Below are positions 49,916 through 59,755 of a DNA stretch of 64,000 nt, in pieces. The notes beneath the pieces are model-generated. The model saw only the letters and a program-made list of their open reading frames with translations, was not told the DNA's origin and did no database searches. The DNA is from Dongia deserti (GTDB taxonomy: Bacteria; Pseudomonadota; Alphaproteobacteria; Dongiales; Dongiaceae). The stretch spans positions 1 through 64,000 of the forward strand of contig NZ_QORW01000009.1 in assembly GCF_003574735.1 (NCBI RefSeq), written 5' to 3'. A program made the position numbers and the translations under genes. Position 1 is the stretch's first letter. Each line of letters starts with the position of its first letter.

Positions 49916-52900
49916 GTGAACGATTCGCGACGTAAGCAGGCGCAGGCAGTGGATAGTAGAGGCAAACGCACGGCCGTCATCGTGCTCGGGATGCATCGTA
50001 CCGGCACATCCGCACTAAGCGGCATCCTTCACATGCTTGGTGCTGGCGGTCCATCACGCTTTGACGACGCCAACCAATACAATCCCAAGGGTTACTGGGA
50101 GAGTGCCGCCATTCGCGCATTCGATGATCAGTTGCTGAGCGCTTCGGGAAGCAACTGGAGCGACTGGAGCGAGCTTCGGTTTGATTCTCTTTCAAGCGAG
50201 ACAGCTGAGCGAGCAGAACGACTTGCCGAAGTCATCACTCAAGAATACGGAGAATCGCGTCTCTTTGTTGTTAAAGATCCGCGGCTTTGTCGCATCGCGC
50301 CGCTATTGATGCGCGCGCTGGAGAATCTATCGGTCCAACCACGAATTGTCATTCCAGTCAGAAACCCGTTGGAATCGGCACAGTCGCTCTATGAGCGCGA
50401 TCGGATGGCTCTGGAGGAAGGGCTACTGTTGTGGTTGCGGCATATGCTCGACGCGGAGAAAGCGAGCCGCGGCCATCCTCGTTGCTTCGTTTGGTTCGAC
50501 GATCTGTTGGACGACTGGCGACGGGTCGCGGATCGGCTGACGGCGACCTTGGGCATCGAGTGGCCCACGAACCCGGCGGCGGAAGAAACGATCGACGCCT
50601 TTTTGTCCGCCGAACTGCGCCATCATCGTATTCCGTTGGATGAGCTCAAGCAGCTTCACTGGGTGCCCGCGTGGGTGCCCTGCGTATACGAGATAATGTT
50701 GGAATTGGCGCGTGGCGGGGAGCTGACGCCCGCCAGGGCTGAGCAGCTGGATGACGTCCGCCGTAACTTCAATACCGCGACGCCGGCTTTCCGCTCGATC
50801 ATTCGGGCACGCGAGAGCCTTGCGCGCGAAGCGCGCGACCTCGAAACGGCCGCCCGCGAGCAGGTCGCCCGCCTCGAAACCGATCTCCACGAATTGTCCG
50901 CGCGCACACACGCCCAGGCCGAGACCGCGCGCGAGCAGATCGCGGCTCTCAATACGAAACTGCAGGAGGTGTCCACGCGCGCCCAGGAACAGGCCGAGGT
51001 GGCTCGCGAGCAGATCGCCATCCTCAATGCAAATCTCCAGGAAGTGTCCGCGCGAGCCAAGACAGAGACCGAAATTGCCCGCAAACGACTCGAGCGGAGC
51101 GCACAAGAGGCGGAGGACTACCGTAGCAGGCTGGCAGCATCCGAGGTGAGCCTGGCGGCGCAAACACAGGAGTCCGGCAGAACGCGTTCAGAAATGCAGG
51201 CGCGGATAAGCGTGTTGGAGACGGAGAACGCACAGTCCTGGCTCGATCTCGTCAGGGCGCGCGTTGCCCTTCACAAGGCGCTGAACAAGGATGCTGCTCG
51301 AAAGCTCTCGGTCGGTTGGCCGGGTTCCGCCGGCAAGCAGCGCATGTCGAAGGCCGAACGCGAGCAGCGGCAGGCGGATCTCATCCGGGTGTCCGGGTTG
51401 TTCAGTTCCGAATGGTACCTGTTGCACTACCCCGACGTCAGCCAGGCCGGTATCGACCCGGTGCTCCACTATCTGCGCCACGGCTGGGCGGAGCTTCGTG
51501 ATCCAGGGCCCCGCTTCTCGACCAGCGCGTACCTGCGGCGCCACCTGGACGTGGCGTCGGCCAAGGCGAATCCGCTGGTGCATTTTCTGGAGTTCGGCAT
51601 CAACGAAGCGCGCCTGATCGAGCCGGCGGGCGGCTTGCCGCCGACAGCGACAGCAATTGCCGAGCCGGCGAAGCAGGAGCCATCCGGGGCAGGCGTCACG
51701 GCCGAGCATCTCAAATTCACGCGCCGCGGACCCGAATATGAAGAGTTCGATTCTGGAATCCTGGCAGGCGTCACCCCGGACGTGAAGGTGCTGGCATTCT
51801 ATCTGCCGCAGTTTCATGCCATCCCCGAGAACGACCGGAGTTGGGGAAAGGGTTTCACTGAGTGGCGCCAGGTCGCCCGAGGCCTGCCGAGATTTCCGGG
51901 CCACTACCAGCCGCGCCTGCCGCGTGATCTTGGCTTCTACGACCTGACCGATCCCGATGTTATGCGTCGGCAGATCGCGCTCGCCAAGGCGGCAGGCATT
52001 AACGGGTTTGGATTCTACTACTACTGGTTCGACTCTCACCGCGTGCTCGAGCAACCGGTCGAAACCTTTCTGACTTCCCCCGACATGGATATGCCGTTCA
52101 TGGCGATCTGGGCGAACGAGAACTGGACCCGGACCTGGGATGGCATGAGCGGCGAGATCCTGCTGCACCAGAACTATGATCCGCAGCACGAACCGGCGCT
52201 GCTCGCCGACCTTGCGCGCCATTTCAAGGACCCGCGGTATATTCGGTTCGGTAATCGGCCGTTCTTCGTGATCTACCAGCCGAGGCATGTTCCCGATCCG
52301 CGAGAGACCTTCGCCCGCTGGCGCGCGCGCTGGAAGTCCGAGTTTGGACTGGAGCCGCTCATCTTCATGGCCCAGACCTTCGGCGTGGAGGACCCGAGCG
52401 AATTCGGTCTGGATGGCGCGATCGAGTTCCCGCCGCACAAGCTGACGAACAACTTGCCCGGACGCCCCGTCCCCGACGCATTCGATCCTGCGTTCAAAGG
52501 CAGGGTCGTCAGCTACGATGAGGTGGCAGCGATCTCGCTCGCGGAGGCAGAGCCCGCCTATCCGCTCATCAAGACTATTGCTCCGGGCTGGGACAACGAT
52601 GCTCGCCGCCCGATGCGCGGGACGACCCTGGAAGGTTCGACCCCGCGCAAATACGGGCGGTGGCTTACAGAACTCGTTGCACGAGCCAGGGCAAAGCCCA
52701 CGCTGGGCGAGCGGATCGTTGCGATCAACGCTTGGAACGAGTGGGCGGAGGGCGCCTATCTCGAGCCGGACCTGTACTATGGCTCCGCCTATTTGAATGC
52801 AACCGCCCGGGCGCTGCTGCCGCACTCGGAGGTTGATGCCCGACGGTCCAAGAACGGTGTCGTCCTCGTCGGCCACGATGCTCTTGATTTCGGGGCTCAG

Positions 52901-54808
52901 CGACTGCTGTTGAACATCGGCGGCGTGCTGACCCGTCAATTCGGAGTTCGGGTGCGGTATGTCCTGTTCGAGGGTGGTTCTCTGCTCCCGCGCTACGAGG
53001 CAATCGCGCCCTGCATCATCCTGTCCCCCATGCGCTCGGCAAAGGATGTGTTGGCGGACCTGGCGGAGCAGGGCTACACGCTGGGGATCAGCAACACGAC
53101 GGTGGTCGGCAGTCTAGTCACGGAGATGAAAGCGGCGGGACTTCGCACCTTGTCGCTCATTCATGAGCTGCCTCACCTCATTCGAAGCTATGGTCATGAG
53201 GAGAGCGCGGCTGCCGTCGGACGCAGCAGCGATCTGGTGGTGTTTGCGGGATCGTTCGTCCGTGACAGCTTCCGGCAGATATCCGGCGAAATCACCGGCC
53301 GCACGCTCATAAAGCCTCAAGGTCTCTATCGTAACGAGATCGCACCAGATCCCGCTGCGGCCGGGGCGGTACGCGACGCTCTCGGTGTGCCGCGCGATGC
53401 GAAGCTGGTACTGAATGTCGGGTACGGCGATCTCCGCAAGGGATTCGATCTGTTCATTCGCACCGCGAAGACTGTCGCGAAGCACCGGCATGATGTGTAC
53501 TTCGTTTGGGTCGGAAAGGTGCTGAGCAAAGGACCCGACGTAGACTCATTAGATGGTGGTGGCAGGCGCAACAACGACAAGGTCATGGCCGTTGGCCAAC
53601 AGGAGGACGTCTCTCGATACTATGCTGCGGCCGATGTGTTCTTTCTGTCATCGCGGGAGGATCCCTACCCCTCGGTCGTGCTCGAGGCGATGGCCGCGGG
53701 GCTTCCAGTGCTGGGCTTCGCTGGCGCGACCGGATGCGAGGACCTGATCAAGGCGCACGGCACCATCGTGCCGTTCGAAGACATCGATGCCGCGGTCGGG
53801 GCGATCGAAGGCGTTCTGGAGATCCCAACCGATCGCGCCCGCGCGAACGCCGAGGCGAGGATTGCGGAGATCCGGACCAACTATGATTTCAAGGACTACT
53901 GCTTCTGGCTGCTGCAGCAGCTCAGCCCCGACCTGCAGCGCGTCTCTGTCGTGGTGCCGAACTACAACCATGAGCGATACCTTCGGGAGCGACTCGGCAG
54001 CATTTTCAGGCAATCGTGGCCCATCTGCCAGATTGTTGTTCTCGACGACGCCTCGACGGACAACAGTGTTGCCGTGATCCGCCGCATAGCAACCGAGCAT
54101 CGGCGCGAGATCGCACTGATTGCCAACGAAACCAATGGCGGCAGCCTGGCCAAGCAGTGGAGAAAGGGGCTCGCCCAGTGCACCGGCGATTTCGTCTGGA
54201 TCGCCGAATCCGACGATGTCGCCGATCCGGCATTCCTTGCGGAATGCGTGCAGGCGCTCGAGCGCAGCGGCGCTGATTTCTGCTTCACCGATTCCTGGCA
54301 GATCGATGACGACGGCAAACGCGTCGGTGACAGCTACATACGCTACGTCGACGAGATCGAACCGGGGACATTCACGCACGATTTCGTCATGGCGGGCGAG
54401 GAGTTCCTGCGCCGCTTCCTGAGCGTCAAGAACGTCATCTTGAACATGAGTGGTGTGCTATGGCGTCGCGAAGCCTTGGAGCAGGCCATCAAGGCCACCG
54501 GCGAGGAACTTCAAAGCTTCAGGATCGCCGGCGACTGGCGCCTCTACGCGGCGGCCTGTGCGGCAGGCCAGAGTGTGGCCTATCTGGCGAAAGCATTGAA
54601 TGGGCACCGTCGGCACAAACAAAGCATAACGAGTTCACTGCAGAAGGAGCGGCATGTTGAAGAGATTCGGCAGATCCAGATGCTCGCCGCACGTGAAGTG
54701 AAGCTAAACGAAGATTGCCGCGCCAAAGCGCAGAAGCATTTAGCGGATGTACATCGGTATCTCGGCCTGACAATGGCCCCCTCCGCAGAGACTGCCGATG
54801 TCCCGTAA
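49916..54808 (+). CDS. Giant multi-domain glycan-assembly protein (sulfotransferase-like, coiled coil, WbsX, GT4, GT2)
   Basis: About 1,630 residues from GTG 49916; no earlier ATG exists in frame after galE. Domains in order: a sulfotransferase-like P-loop with GMHRTGTSALSG (about 24-36); an Ala/Glu/Arg coiled coil with three 25-residue repeats (314-388); a PDV..AGIDP..HY-type repeat region (about 480-575); a WbsX (GH99-like) domain opening VLAFYLPQFHAIPEND (about 623-970); a GT4 domain with the E-x7-E region SSREDPYPSVVLEAMAAGLP (about 980-1335); and a GT2 domain with VVVPNYNHERYL and the ESDD metal motif (about 1341-1580). Three polysaccharide-building activities and a possible sulfation or tethering module in one chain point to chain assembly on a membrane or surface scaffold. 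Which sugars it joins is unknown. Confidence 0.88.
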   Translation: MNDSRRKQAQAVDSRGKRTAVIVLGMHRTGTSALSGILHMLGAGGPSRFDDANQYNPKGYWESAAIRAFDDQLLSASGSNWSDWSELRFDSLSSETAERAERLAEVITQEYGESRLFVVKDPRLCRIAPLLMRALENLSVQPRIVIPVRNPLESAQSLYERDRMALEEGLLLWLRHMLDAEKASRGHPRCFVWFDDLLDDWRRVADRLTATLGIEWPTNPAAEETIDAFLSAELRHHRIPLDELKQLHWVPAWVPCVYEIMLELARGGELTPARAEQLDDVRRNFNTATPAFRSIIRARESLAREARDLETAAREQVARLETDLHELSARTHAQAETAREQIAALNTKLQEVSTRAQEQAEVAREQIAILNANLQEVSARAKTETEIARKRLERSAQEAEDYRSRLAASEVSLAAQTQESGRTRSEMQARISVLETENAQSWLDLVRARVALHKALNKDAARKLSVGWPGSAGKQRMSKAEREQRQADLIRVSGLFSSEWYLLHYPDVSQAGIDPVLHYLRHGWAELRDPGPRFSTSAYLRRHLDVASAKANPLVHFLEFGINEARLIEPAGGLPPTATAIAEPAKQEPSGAGVTAEHLKFTRRGPEYEEFDSGILAGVTPDVKVLAFYLPQFHAIPENDRSWGKGFTEWRQVARGLPRFPGHYQPRLPRDLGFYDLTDPDVMRRQIALAKAAGINGFGFYYYWFDSHRVLEQPVETFLTSPDMDMPFMAIWANENWTRTWDGMSGEILLHQNYDPQHEPALLADLARHFKDPRYIRFGNRPFFVIYQPRHVPDPRETFARWRARWKSEFGLEPLIFMAQTFGVEDPSEFGLDGAIEFPPHKLTNNLPGRPVPDAFDPAFKGRVVSYDEVAAISLAEAEPAYPLIKTIAPGWDNDARRPMRGTTLEGSTPRKYGRWLTELVARARAKPTLGERIVAINAWNEWAEGAYLEPDLYYGSAYLNATARALLPHSEVDARRSKNGVVLVGHDALDFGAQRLLLNIGGVLTRQFGVRVRYVLFEGGSLLPRYEAIAPCIILSPMRSAKDVLADLAEQGYTLGISNTTVVGSLVTEMKAAGLRTLSLIHELPHLIRSYGHEESAAAVGRSSDLVVFAGSFVRDSFRQISGEITGRTLIKPQGLYRNEIAPDPAAAGAVRDALGVPRDAKLVLNVGYGDLRKGFDLFIRTAKTVAKHRHDVYFVWVGKVLSKGPDVDSLDGGGRRNNDKVMAVGQQEDVSRYYAAADVFFLSSREDPYPSVVLEAMAAGLPVLGFAGATGCEDLIKAHGTIVPFEDIDAAVGAIEGVLEIPTDRARANAEARIAEIRTNYDFKDYCFWLLQQLSPDLQRVSVVVPNYNHERYLRERLGSIFRQSWPICQIVVLDDASTDNSVAVIRRIATEHRREIALIANETNGGSLAKQWRKGLAQCTGDFVWIAESDDVADPAFLAECVQALERSGADFCFTDSWQIDDDGKRVGDSYIRYVDEIEPGTFTHDFVMAGEEFLRRFLSVKNVILNMSGVLWRREALEQAIKATGEELQSFRIAGDWRLYAAACAAGQSVAYLAKALNGHRRHKQSITSSLQKERHVEEIRQIQMLAAREVKLNEDCRAKAQKHLADVHRYLGLTMAPSAETADVP

Positions 54809-55928
54809 TCTCATCGTTCCGATGAATGACCTTAAGCGCCTATACACTGCATACCAAGCAGATATCGAAACCGCGGCGTTGGCAGCGATGAGATCGGGCT
54901 GGTGGTTGAATGGAGGCTGCGCCAAATCATTCTGTGCCAGCTTCGCGCGTGCGTGTGGGGCATCAGAATGCATCCCGGTGGCCAACGGAACCGACGCGTT
55001 AGAGATCGCCCTACGCGCCGTCGCGACGGCCCGCTCTCCAGCAGGCCGGGAGGTGATCACCGTCGCCAATGCGGGCGGATATACTACAGTCGCCTGCCGG
55101 CAGAGCCAGTTGGTGCCGGTCTACGCGGATGTCGAGGAACGTAGCCAGCTCCTCGCAATCGAATCGGCGGTCGCGGCACTGTCGGACCAGACCCTCGCCA
55201 TCGTCGCAACGCATCTCTATGGTGGGGTGGTCGATGTTCCCGTGCTCAGGCGGATGCTACGGGAGGCGGGCTACGGCCACGTCGCAATCGTAGAGGACTG
55301 CGCCCAAGCGCATGGCGCTCGCTCAGGCGACGCACCGGTCGGCTCGTTAGGTGACATCGCGGCGTTCAGTTTCTATCCTACCAAGAACCTCGGTGCCATG
55401 GGAGATGCCGGCGCGATCGTAACTTCTGACGCGGTGTTGGCGGACATCGTTCGAAAGCTTCGGCAGTACGGCTGGAGTGCTAAGTATCACGTGGACCTCG
55501 GTGGCGGTCGGAATTCGCGCATGGATGAGGTTCAAGCCGCAATTCTCCAAACCATGTTGCCGCGTCTTGGCGCACTGAACGCCGAACGAGCCCGGATCCG
55601 TTCGCGGTTGAGCGAGGCGGCCGGAGATTCGTTGGAGTTCGTGGACGGTGGCCCGGGCGCCGTTGTGCATCTCGCCGTCGTAAGATCGCCTACGCGCGAT
55701 GCCCTCAGACGTTTCCTGGTCGAGCGGGGTGTGGAATCCGAAATCCACTATCCGGTACTGGACTGCGATCAGCTGGGCTGGGAACACCTGCCGATGCGCA
55801 TCGCACCCGGCGGACTACCGATCGCGCGCCGGAGCGTGGGCGAGATTTTGACCCTGCCCTGCTTTCCCGGCATGACGAAGCACGAGCTCACCGCGCTCTG
55901 CACTGCGCTCGAGGAGTGGAGGCAATGA
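54798..55928 (+). CDS. DegT/DnrJ/EryC1/StrS sugar aminotransferase
   Basis: 376 residues. The PLP Lys lies in FSFYPTKNLGAMGDAGA (about 190-206), with NGTDALEIALRA (phosphate site) and EDCAQAHGA (Asp/Gln) also typical. It transaminates a nucleotide-linked 3-keto or 4-keto deoxy-sugar. The following acetyltransferase/ketoisomerase fusion indicates the 3-amino branch, as with FdtB/QdtB. The gene overlaps the giant glycosyltransferase by 11 bases, and its own stop overlaps the next start. No nucleotidyltransferase or dehydratase of the RmlA/RmlB type is in the window. Confidence 0.92.
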   Translation: MSRNLIVPMNDLKRLYTAYQADIETAALAAMRSGWWLNGGCAKSFCASFARACGASECIPVANGTDALEIALRAVATARSPAGREVITVANAGGYTTVACRQSQLVPVYADVEERSQLLAIESAVAALSDQTLAIVATHLYGGVVDVPVLRRMLREAGYGHVAIVEDCAQAHGARSGDAPVGSLGDIAAFSFYPTKNLGAMGDAGAIVTSDAVLADIVRKLRQYGWSAKYHVDLGGGRNSRMDEVQAAILQTMLPRLGALNAERARIRSRLSEAAGDSLEFVDGGPGAVVHLAVVRSPTRDALRRFLVERGVESEIHYPVLDCDQLGWEHLPMRIAPGGLPIARRSVGEILTLPCFPGMTKHELTALCTALEEWRQ

Positions 55929-56881
55929 CCGCGCGTTCACTCATCATTCCCATCTACCGCAATGCGGAGAGCGTCCCTCGTCTCCTTGAGGCACTCGAAG
56001 GCATCAGCGCCGCGCTGAATGGCGAGCTCGAGGTCGTCTTTGTTGTCGATGGTTCGCCGGACGAATCCGGGGCCCTGCTCCTCGAGCGTGCGCCGAAATG
56101 CTCCTTTCCGAGCAAGGTTGCCTTCCACAGCCGGAACTTCGGGTCATTCACGGCGATCCGCACTGGGATGGAACTGGCGCAAGGAGAGCACCTAGCGGTC
56201 ATGGCAGCCGACCTCCAGGAGCCGCCCGAGCTCATGGTGGAGTTCTTCCGAGTCCTTGCCGCCGGGCGCGCGGAGGTCGTCTTCGCCAAACGTGAAGGAC
56301 GCGGCGATCCGCTGTTGTCGCGCTTGCTATCAGCGGTCTTCTGGCGCATGTATCGCCGCTTCATCCTGCCGGACATGCCGGCGGGCGGGATCGACGTGTT
56401 TGCGTGCTGTCGGAAGGTGCGCGACGCCGTCCTGGAGATCGAGGAGCCCAACAGTTCCTTGATCGCCCAGCTGTTCTGGGTGGGCTTCCGACGCGAATTC
56501 ATACCGTATATGCGCCGCCCGAGACTGGAGGGAAAGAGCGCGTGGGCCCTGTCGCGGCGCTTTCGTTACATGATGGACAGCATCTTTTCCTTTTCCGACC
56601 TGCCGATCATGGTAGTGCTCTGGCTGGGCGTCATTGGCTGCACGATCAGCAGCGTACTGGGCTTGATCACGCTTGGCGCGCGTCTTGCCGGATATATCCA
56701 GGAAGCTGGATATACCAGCATCATACTGCTGATCGCGTTCTTGGGTTCCCTGATCCTTGCGGTGCAGGGCATATTGGGATGCTATCTCTGGCGCGCGACG
56801 GAGAACTCGAAACGCCGCCCGCTGCGCATCATCAGCCGCGTGGTGCATTTGCAGGGAGACCTTAACGAGCGGACGACATGA
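55925..56881 (+). CDS. GtrB-like polyprenyl-phosphate glycosyltransferase (GT2)
   Basis: 318 residues. The N-terminal GT2 domain has IPIYRNAESVPRLLEALE, FVVDGSPDES (metal motif region) and AADLQEPPELMVEFF. Two transmembrane helices follow at the C-terminus (IMVVLWLGVIGCTISSVLGL and ILLIAFLGSLILAVQGILG). This is the architecture of GtrB/DPM1-type enzymes, which charge undecaprenyl phosphate with a sugar for flipping. It pairs naturally with the GtrII-like membrane enzyme three genes on. The ATG overlaps the previous stop (ATGA), with GGAGG just before. Confidence 0.9.
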   Translation: MTARSLIIPIYRNAESVPRLLEALEGISAALNGELEVVFVVDGSPDESGALLLERAPKCSFPSKVAFHSRNFGSFTAIRTGMELAQGEHLAVMAADLQEPPELMVEFFRVLAAGRAEVVFAKREGRGDPLLSRLLSAVFWRMYRRFILPDMPAGGIDVFACCRKVRDAVLEIEEPNSSLIAQLFWVGFRREFIPYMRRPRLEGKSAWALSRRFRYMMDSIFSFSDLPIMVVLWLGVIGCTISSVLGLITLGARLAGYIQEAGYTSIILLIAFLGSLILAVQGILGCYLWRATENSKRRPLRIISRVVHLQGDLNERTT

Positions 56882-57843
56882 AGAGCAACAAGACAGGGAT
56901 CTTTATCCACGAGCGTGGGATCTGCGAGAGTGACTCGGTCGGGGAGGGCACACGCATCTGGGCTTTCGCTCATGTGCTTCCTGGCGCTCGGATCGGCAAG
57001 AACTGCAACGTCTGCGATCACGTCTTCATCGAGAACGACGTTATCATTGGAGACGACGTCACCATCAAGTCGGGCGTCCAGCTTTGGGATGGCGTGCGGC
57101 TGGGAAACAGTGTCTTTGTGGGCCCGAACGCCACCTTCGCAAATGACAAGTTCCCCCGTTCCAAGCGCTATCCCACTCGGTTGCTCAATACCGTAGTCGA
57201 AGACGGAGCCTCCATCGGGGCCAACGCGACCATCCTGCCTGGCATACAGATCGGCAGCGGAGCAATGGTGGGTGCAGGCGCAGTCGTAACGAAGAGCGTT
57301 CCGCCGAACGCCCTGGTCGTCGGCAATCCCGCGGTGATCGTTGGATATGAAGGCGCGAAACATGCCGAAGGGGCGGCACCGGCGACCCAATCGCTGGATG
57401 CGGCACCGGGCTCGTTTATCAGGCTCGATGTTGGCGACACGCAGCTATGGCGATTGCCGCATTTTACCGATCTCCGCGGCGATCTCTATCCACTGGAGAT
57501 GGAACGGGACTTGCCTTTCGCGCCACGACGGACCTTTCTGGTTCGGGACGTGCCGACGAACAAGGTAAGGGGCGAGCATGCCCATCTTTCCTGCCATCAG
57601 TTCCTGGTCGCCGCTCACGGCCGCCTGTCGGTCGTAGTAGATGACGGAAGGAGCCGCCTGGAGGTGTCATTGTCTGACCCTTCGATCGGCCTTTATGTGC
57701 CGCCCATGGTGTGGTGCATCCAGTACAAGTTCGAGGCTGACACTGTCTTGATGGTCATGGCTTCGCACCCCTACGAGGCGGCGGACTACGTTCGCGACTA
57801 TGGCCGCTTCCGGCAGCTTGTCAAAGGAGAGGGAAAGGCGTGA
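56878..57843 (+). CDS. Bifunctional sugar acetyltransferase / 3,4-ketoisomerase (WxcM-like fusion)
   Basis: 321 residues. Residues about 1-165 form a left-handed beta-helix acetyltransferase of hexapeptide repeats (IGKNCNVCDHVFIENDVIIG, ..GASIGANATILPGI). Residues about 180-321 form a cupin-type WxcM/FdtA domain (PLEMERDLPF, RGEHAHLSCHQFLVAAHGRL, PPMVWCIQYKF) with the His pairs of sugar-nucleotide 3,4-ketoisomerases. The fusion would isomerise a TDP-4-keto-6-deoxy sugar and N-acetylate its 3-amino form after the DegT protein acts. This gives TDP-Fuc3NAc or TDP-Qui3NAc; which one cannot be told. Its ATG overlaps the preceding stop. Confidence 0.9.
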   Translation: MKSNKTGIFIHERGICESDSVGEGTRIWAFAHVLPGARIGKNCNVCDHVFIENDVIIGDDVTIKSGVQLWDGVRLGNSVFVGPNATFANDKFPRSKRYPTRLLNTVVEDGASIGANATILPGIQIGSGAMVGAGAVVTKSVPPNALVVGNPAVIVGYEGAKHAEGAAPATQSLDAAPGSFIRLDVGDTQLWRLPHFTDLRGDLYPLEMERDLPFAPRRTFLVRDVPTNKVRGEHAHLSCHQFLVAAHGRLSVVVDDGRSRLEVSLSDPSIGLYVPPMVWCIQYKFEADTVLMVMASHPYEAADYVRDYGRFRQLVKGEGKA

Positions 57844-59438
57844 CGCTGCACGGATCAAGAGTAAACGTGTTCCTGGCCCATCTCAGCGATTTCAGGAATT
57901 TCCAGCGGCCGTTCATTATCCTGCTGGCGATCTTCTCGACCTTCTACTTCCTCCAGCTGGTCGGCTTTTCTCTTTCCATCGACGACGAGGTTGCAGCGCT
58001 GCGCGAGGACCCGGCGCCGTGGGTGGGCCAGGGCCGATGGCTGATCTACGTGCTGGAGCGGTTCATCCTCTCGCAGCCGGTGCTTCCGTTTTTCACCCTC
58101 TTCACGTTCGGCGTCCTCGTGAGCGCGAGTTACATCGTCCTCGGAAAGGCCCACTCGTACCGGACCGACAGCGCGCCGCTGTTCCTGCTGTTCGCGCTCT
58201 TCGCCGCGTTTCCGACCTTGTATTTCATCCTGAATTTCGCCGCCAACACTGTCGGACTGGGCATCGGAATCCTGCTCGCCTGCATGTGCGTACTTCTGTT
58301 CGACCGGGCCGTGGCCGCGCTGCTTGCGGGAGAGCGCCTGCGCTCAGAGGCCGCAGGGCGCTTTCTCCTGCAGGCGGGCTTGGGCACCGCCGCGATCGGC
58401 GCCTACCAGTCGCTGATCCTGCTGGTTGCCGTCGGCTGCTGCGGGGTCTTCATCCTGCGCTACCTCCGCAGTCCGGGCATCTCGTGGCGACAGGTGGCCG
58501 TCATCCATGCCTACTTGGCGTTCGTCATCTTGGCGAGCGTGCTCCTCGGGCTGCTCCTGGCCCGCGGATTTCAGATGGCACTGGGCGTAGCGCCGATCTA
58601 CATCGAGAACTTCCTGCGCCCTGATGCCCTACTGCACGGGCCGGGCGCCGTGTTCGGCAAACTCGTCAAGCAGTACTGGCAGGTCTATGGCGGCAAGCGC
58701 AGCGTCTATGGTTTCCGGTATTGGACTTTCCCGGCCTTGATTCTGCTGGGCGTTTTCGCCTTGACGGCGCGCGTCCCGGACCGCACTGCAGCGCGTCTTG
58801 TCTTCACGTTCCTGTACCTGATGGGAATGACCGCGATTCCATTCGGCCTGAACATCGTTGCCGGCGGGACGGTGCCCTACCGCACCCTCGTTGCGGTCCC
58901 GTACGTCTTCTGGTTCCTGGCCGCCGGCGCCGTCCTCAGCGATAGCGCCGCTGTCCGTCGCATCGCCGTCATCCTTGTCGTCATCGTGGCGGCCCAGTGC
59001 CTCTACACCTTCTCCGCGTTCCAGGCCAGCAGGCGCTTGGCGTTCGAGCATGACGTGCAGCTCGCTTCGCGGATCTACGAGCGGATCGCGACCGAAATCC
59101 CGAACTTCGACCGGACGAAGGTCTATCGCGCCGACTTCTACGGCGCGCTGGGCTTCGACTCCATCTACCGCGATGCGCTCCATTCAACCATTTCTGCGTC
59201 CTTCTTCGAGTGGGACGGCGGCAATCCCCATCGGATCGCGTCCATCCTGAAGATCCTGGGATACTCGAACATCGTTGCGCTCGACGAGAAGAGACGGCGC
59301 GCCCTGCTGCCGGTCATCCAGCAGATGCCGATCTGGCCGGCCAACGGATCGGTAAGAGTCGTGGATGATGTCGTCTTGGTCCGCTTAGGCCAGCAGCCGG
59401 GAACCGTCCATCGGAAGCTGCTCGCGGCAGGGGATTAG
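57840..59438 (+). CDS. GtrII-like membrane glucosyltransferase
   Basis: 532 residues with about ten or eleven transmembrane helices. The first periplasmic segment has SIDDEVAALRED and VGQGRWLIYVLERFIL, which match the Asp-Glu and Gly-Arg-Trp pattern of the Glucos_trans_II (GtrII) family. The C-terminal 110 residues are soluble and periplasmic. Such enzymes transfer a sugar from undecaprenyl phosphate onto O-antigen or a lipid-linked glycan outside the membrane. GTG 57840 overlaps the preceding stop (GTGA), with AGGAGAGGG upstream. It is the last gene of the tightly coupled set from 47932. Confidence 0.85.
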   Translation: MTLHGSRVNVFLAHLSDFRNFQRPFIILLAIFSTFYFLQLVGFSLSIDDEVAALREDPAPWVGQGRWLIYVLERFILSQPVLPFFTLFTFGVLVSASYIVLGKAHSYRTDSAPLFLLFALFAAFPTLYFILNFAANTVGLGIGILLACMCVLLFDRAVAALLAGERLRSEAAGRFLLQAGLGTAAIGAYQSLILLVAVGCCGVFILRYLRSPGISWRQVAVIHAYLAFVILASVLLGLLLARGFQMALGVAPIYIENFLRPDALLHGPGAVFGKLVKQYWQVYGGKRSVYGFRYWTFPALILLGVFALTARVPDRTAARLVFTFLYLMGMTAIPFGLNIVAGGTVPYRTLVAVPYVFWFLAAGAVLSDSAAVRRIAVILVVIVAAQCLYTFSAFQASRRLAFEHDVQLASRIYERIATEIPNFDRTKVYRADFYGALGFDSIYRDALHSTISASFFEWDGGNPHRIASILKILGYSNIVALDEKRRRALLPVIQQMPIWPANGSVRVVDDVVLVRLGQQPGTVHRKLLAAGD

Positions 59439-59755
59439 ACGCTAGTCAAAGTGCTGGCCTAGGATTTTGATGCGTCTCGCTCCGCGAATGCCGCAAGCGT
59501 TTGCTCGAATTTGCGAACGCGCCGAGCAAGACTCGCGACAGCGCGCACAAGAAGATCTTGCTGCCCTTCGAGTCACTCAATCTCAATGAGATTCACGACG
59601 CCCTCAGCCCCGGGCTCTTCGAATGGCGTCGTCTGATGGCCGACACGTTGGCTCCGATACATTCGGTCAGGATAAAGAAGAAGCCGCCCACCGGGCGGCT
59701 GGCGCTAGGGATGGCCGGGTTGACACTCCGCAGGCGGCGTGCATGATTGCGGCCC
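59439..59755. other. Intergenic region, no gene recognised
   Basis: 317 bases after the polysaccharide operon. It has an 81-codon open frame (59501-59746) with no recognisable domain, so I do not call it a gene. A GCCGCCC-ACC-GGGCGGC hairpin lies at about 59684-59700, without a T-run. GC content falls from this point on, up to about 62600. Confidence 0.4.

Noticed and set aside
59501-59746. 81-codon frame after the polysaccharide operon
   Set aside because: No domain, signal peptide or convincing ribosome binding site; it includes a hairpin and ends in a run of Arg codons typical of chance frames.
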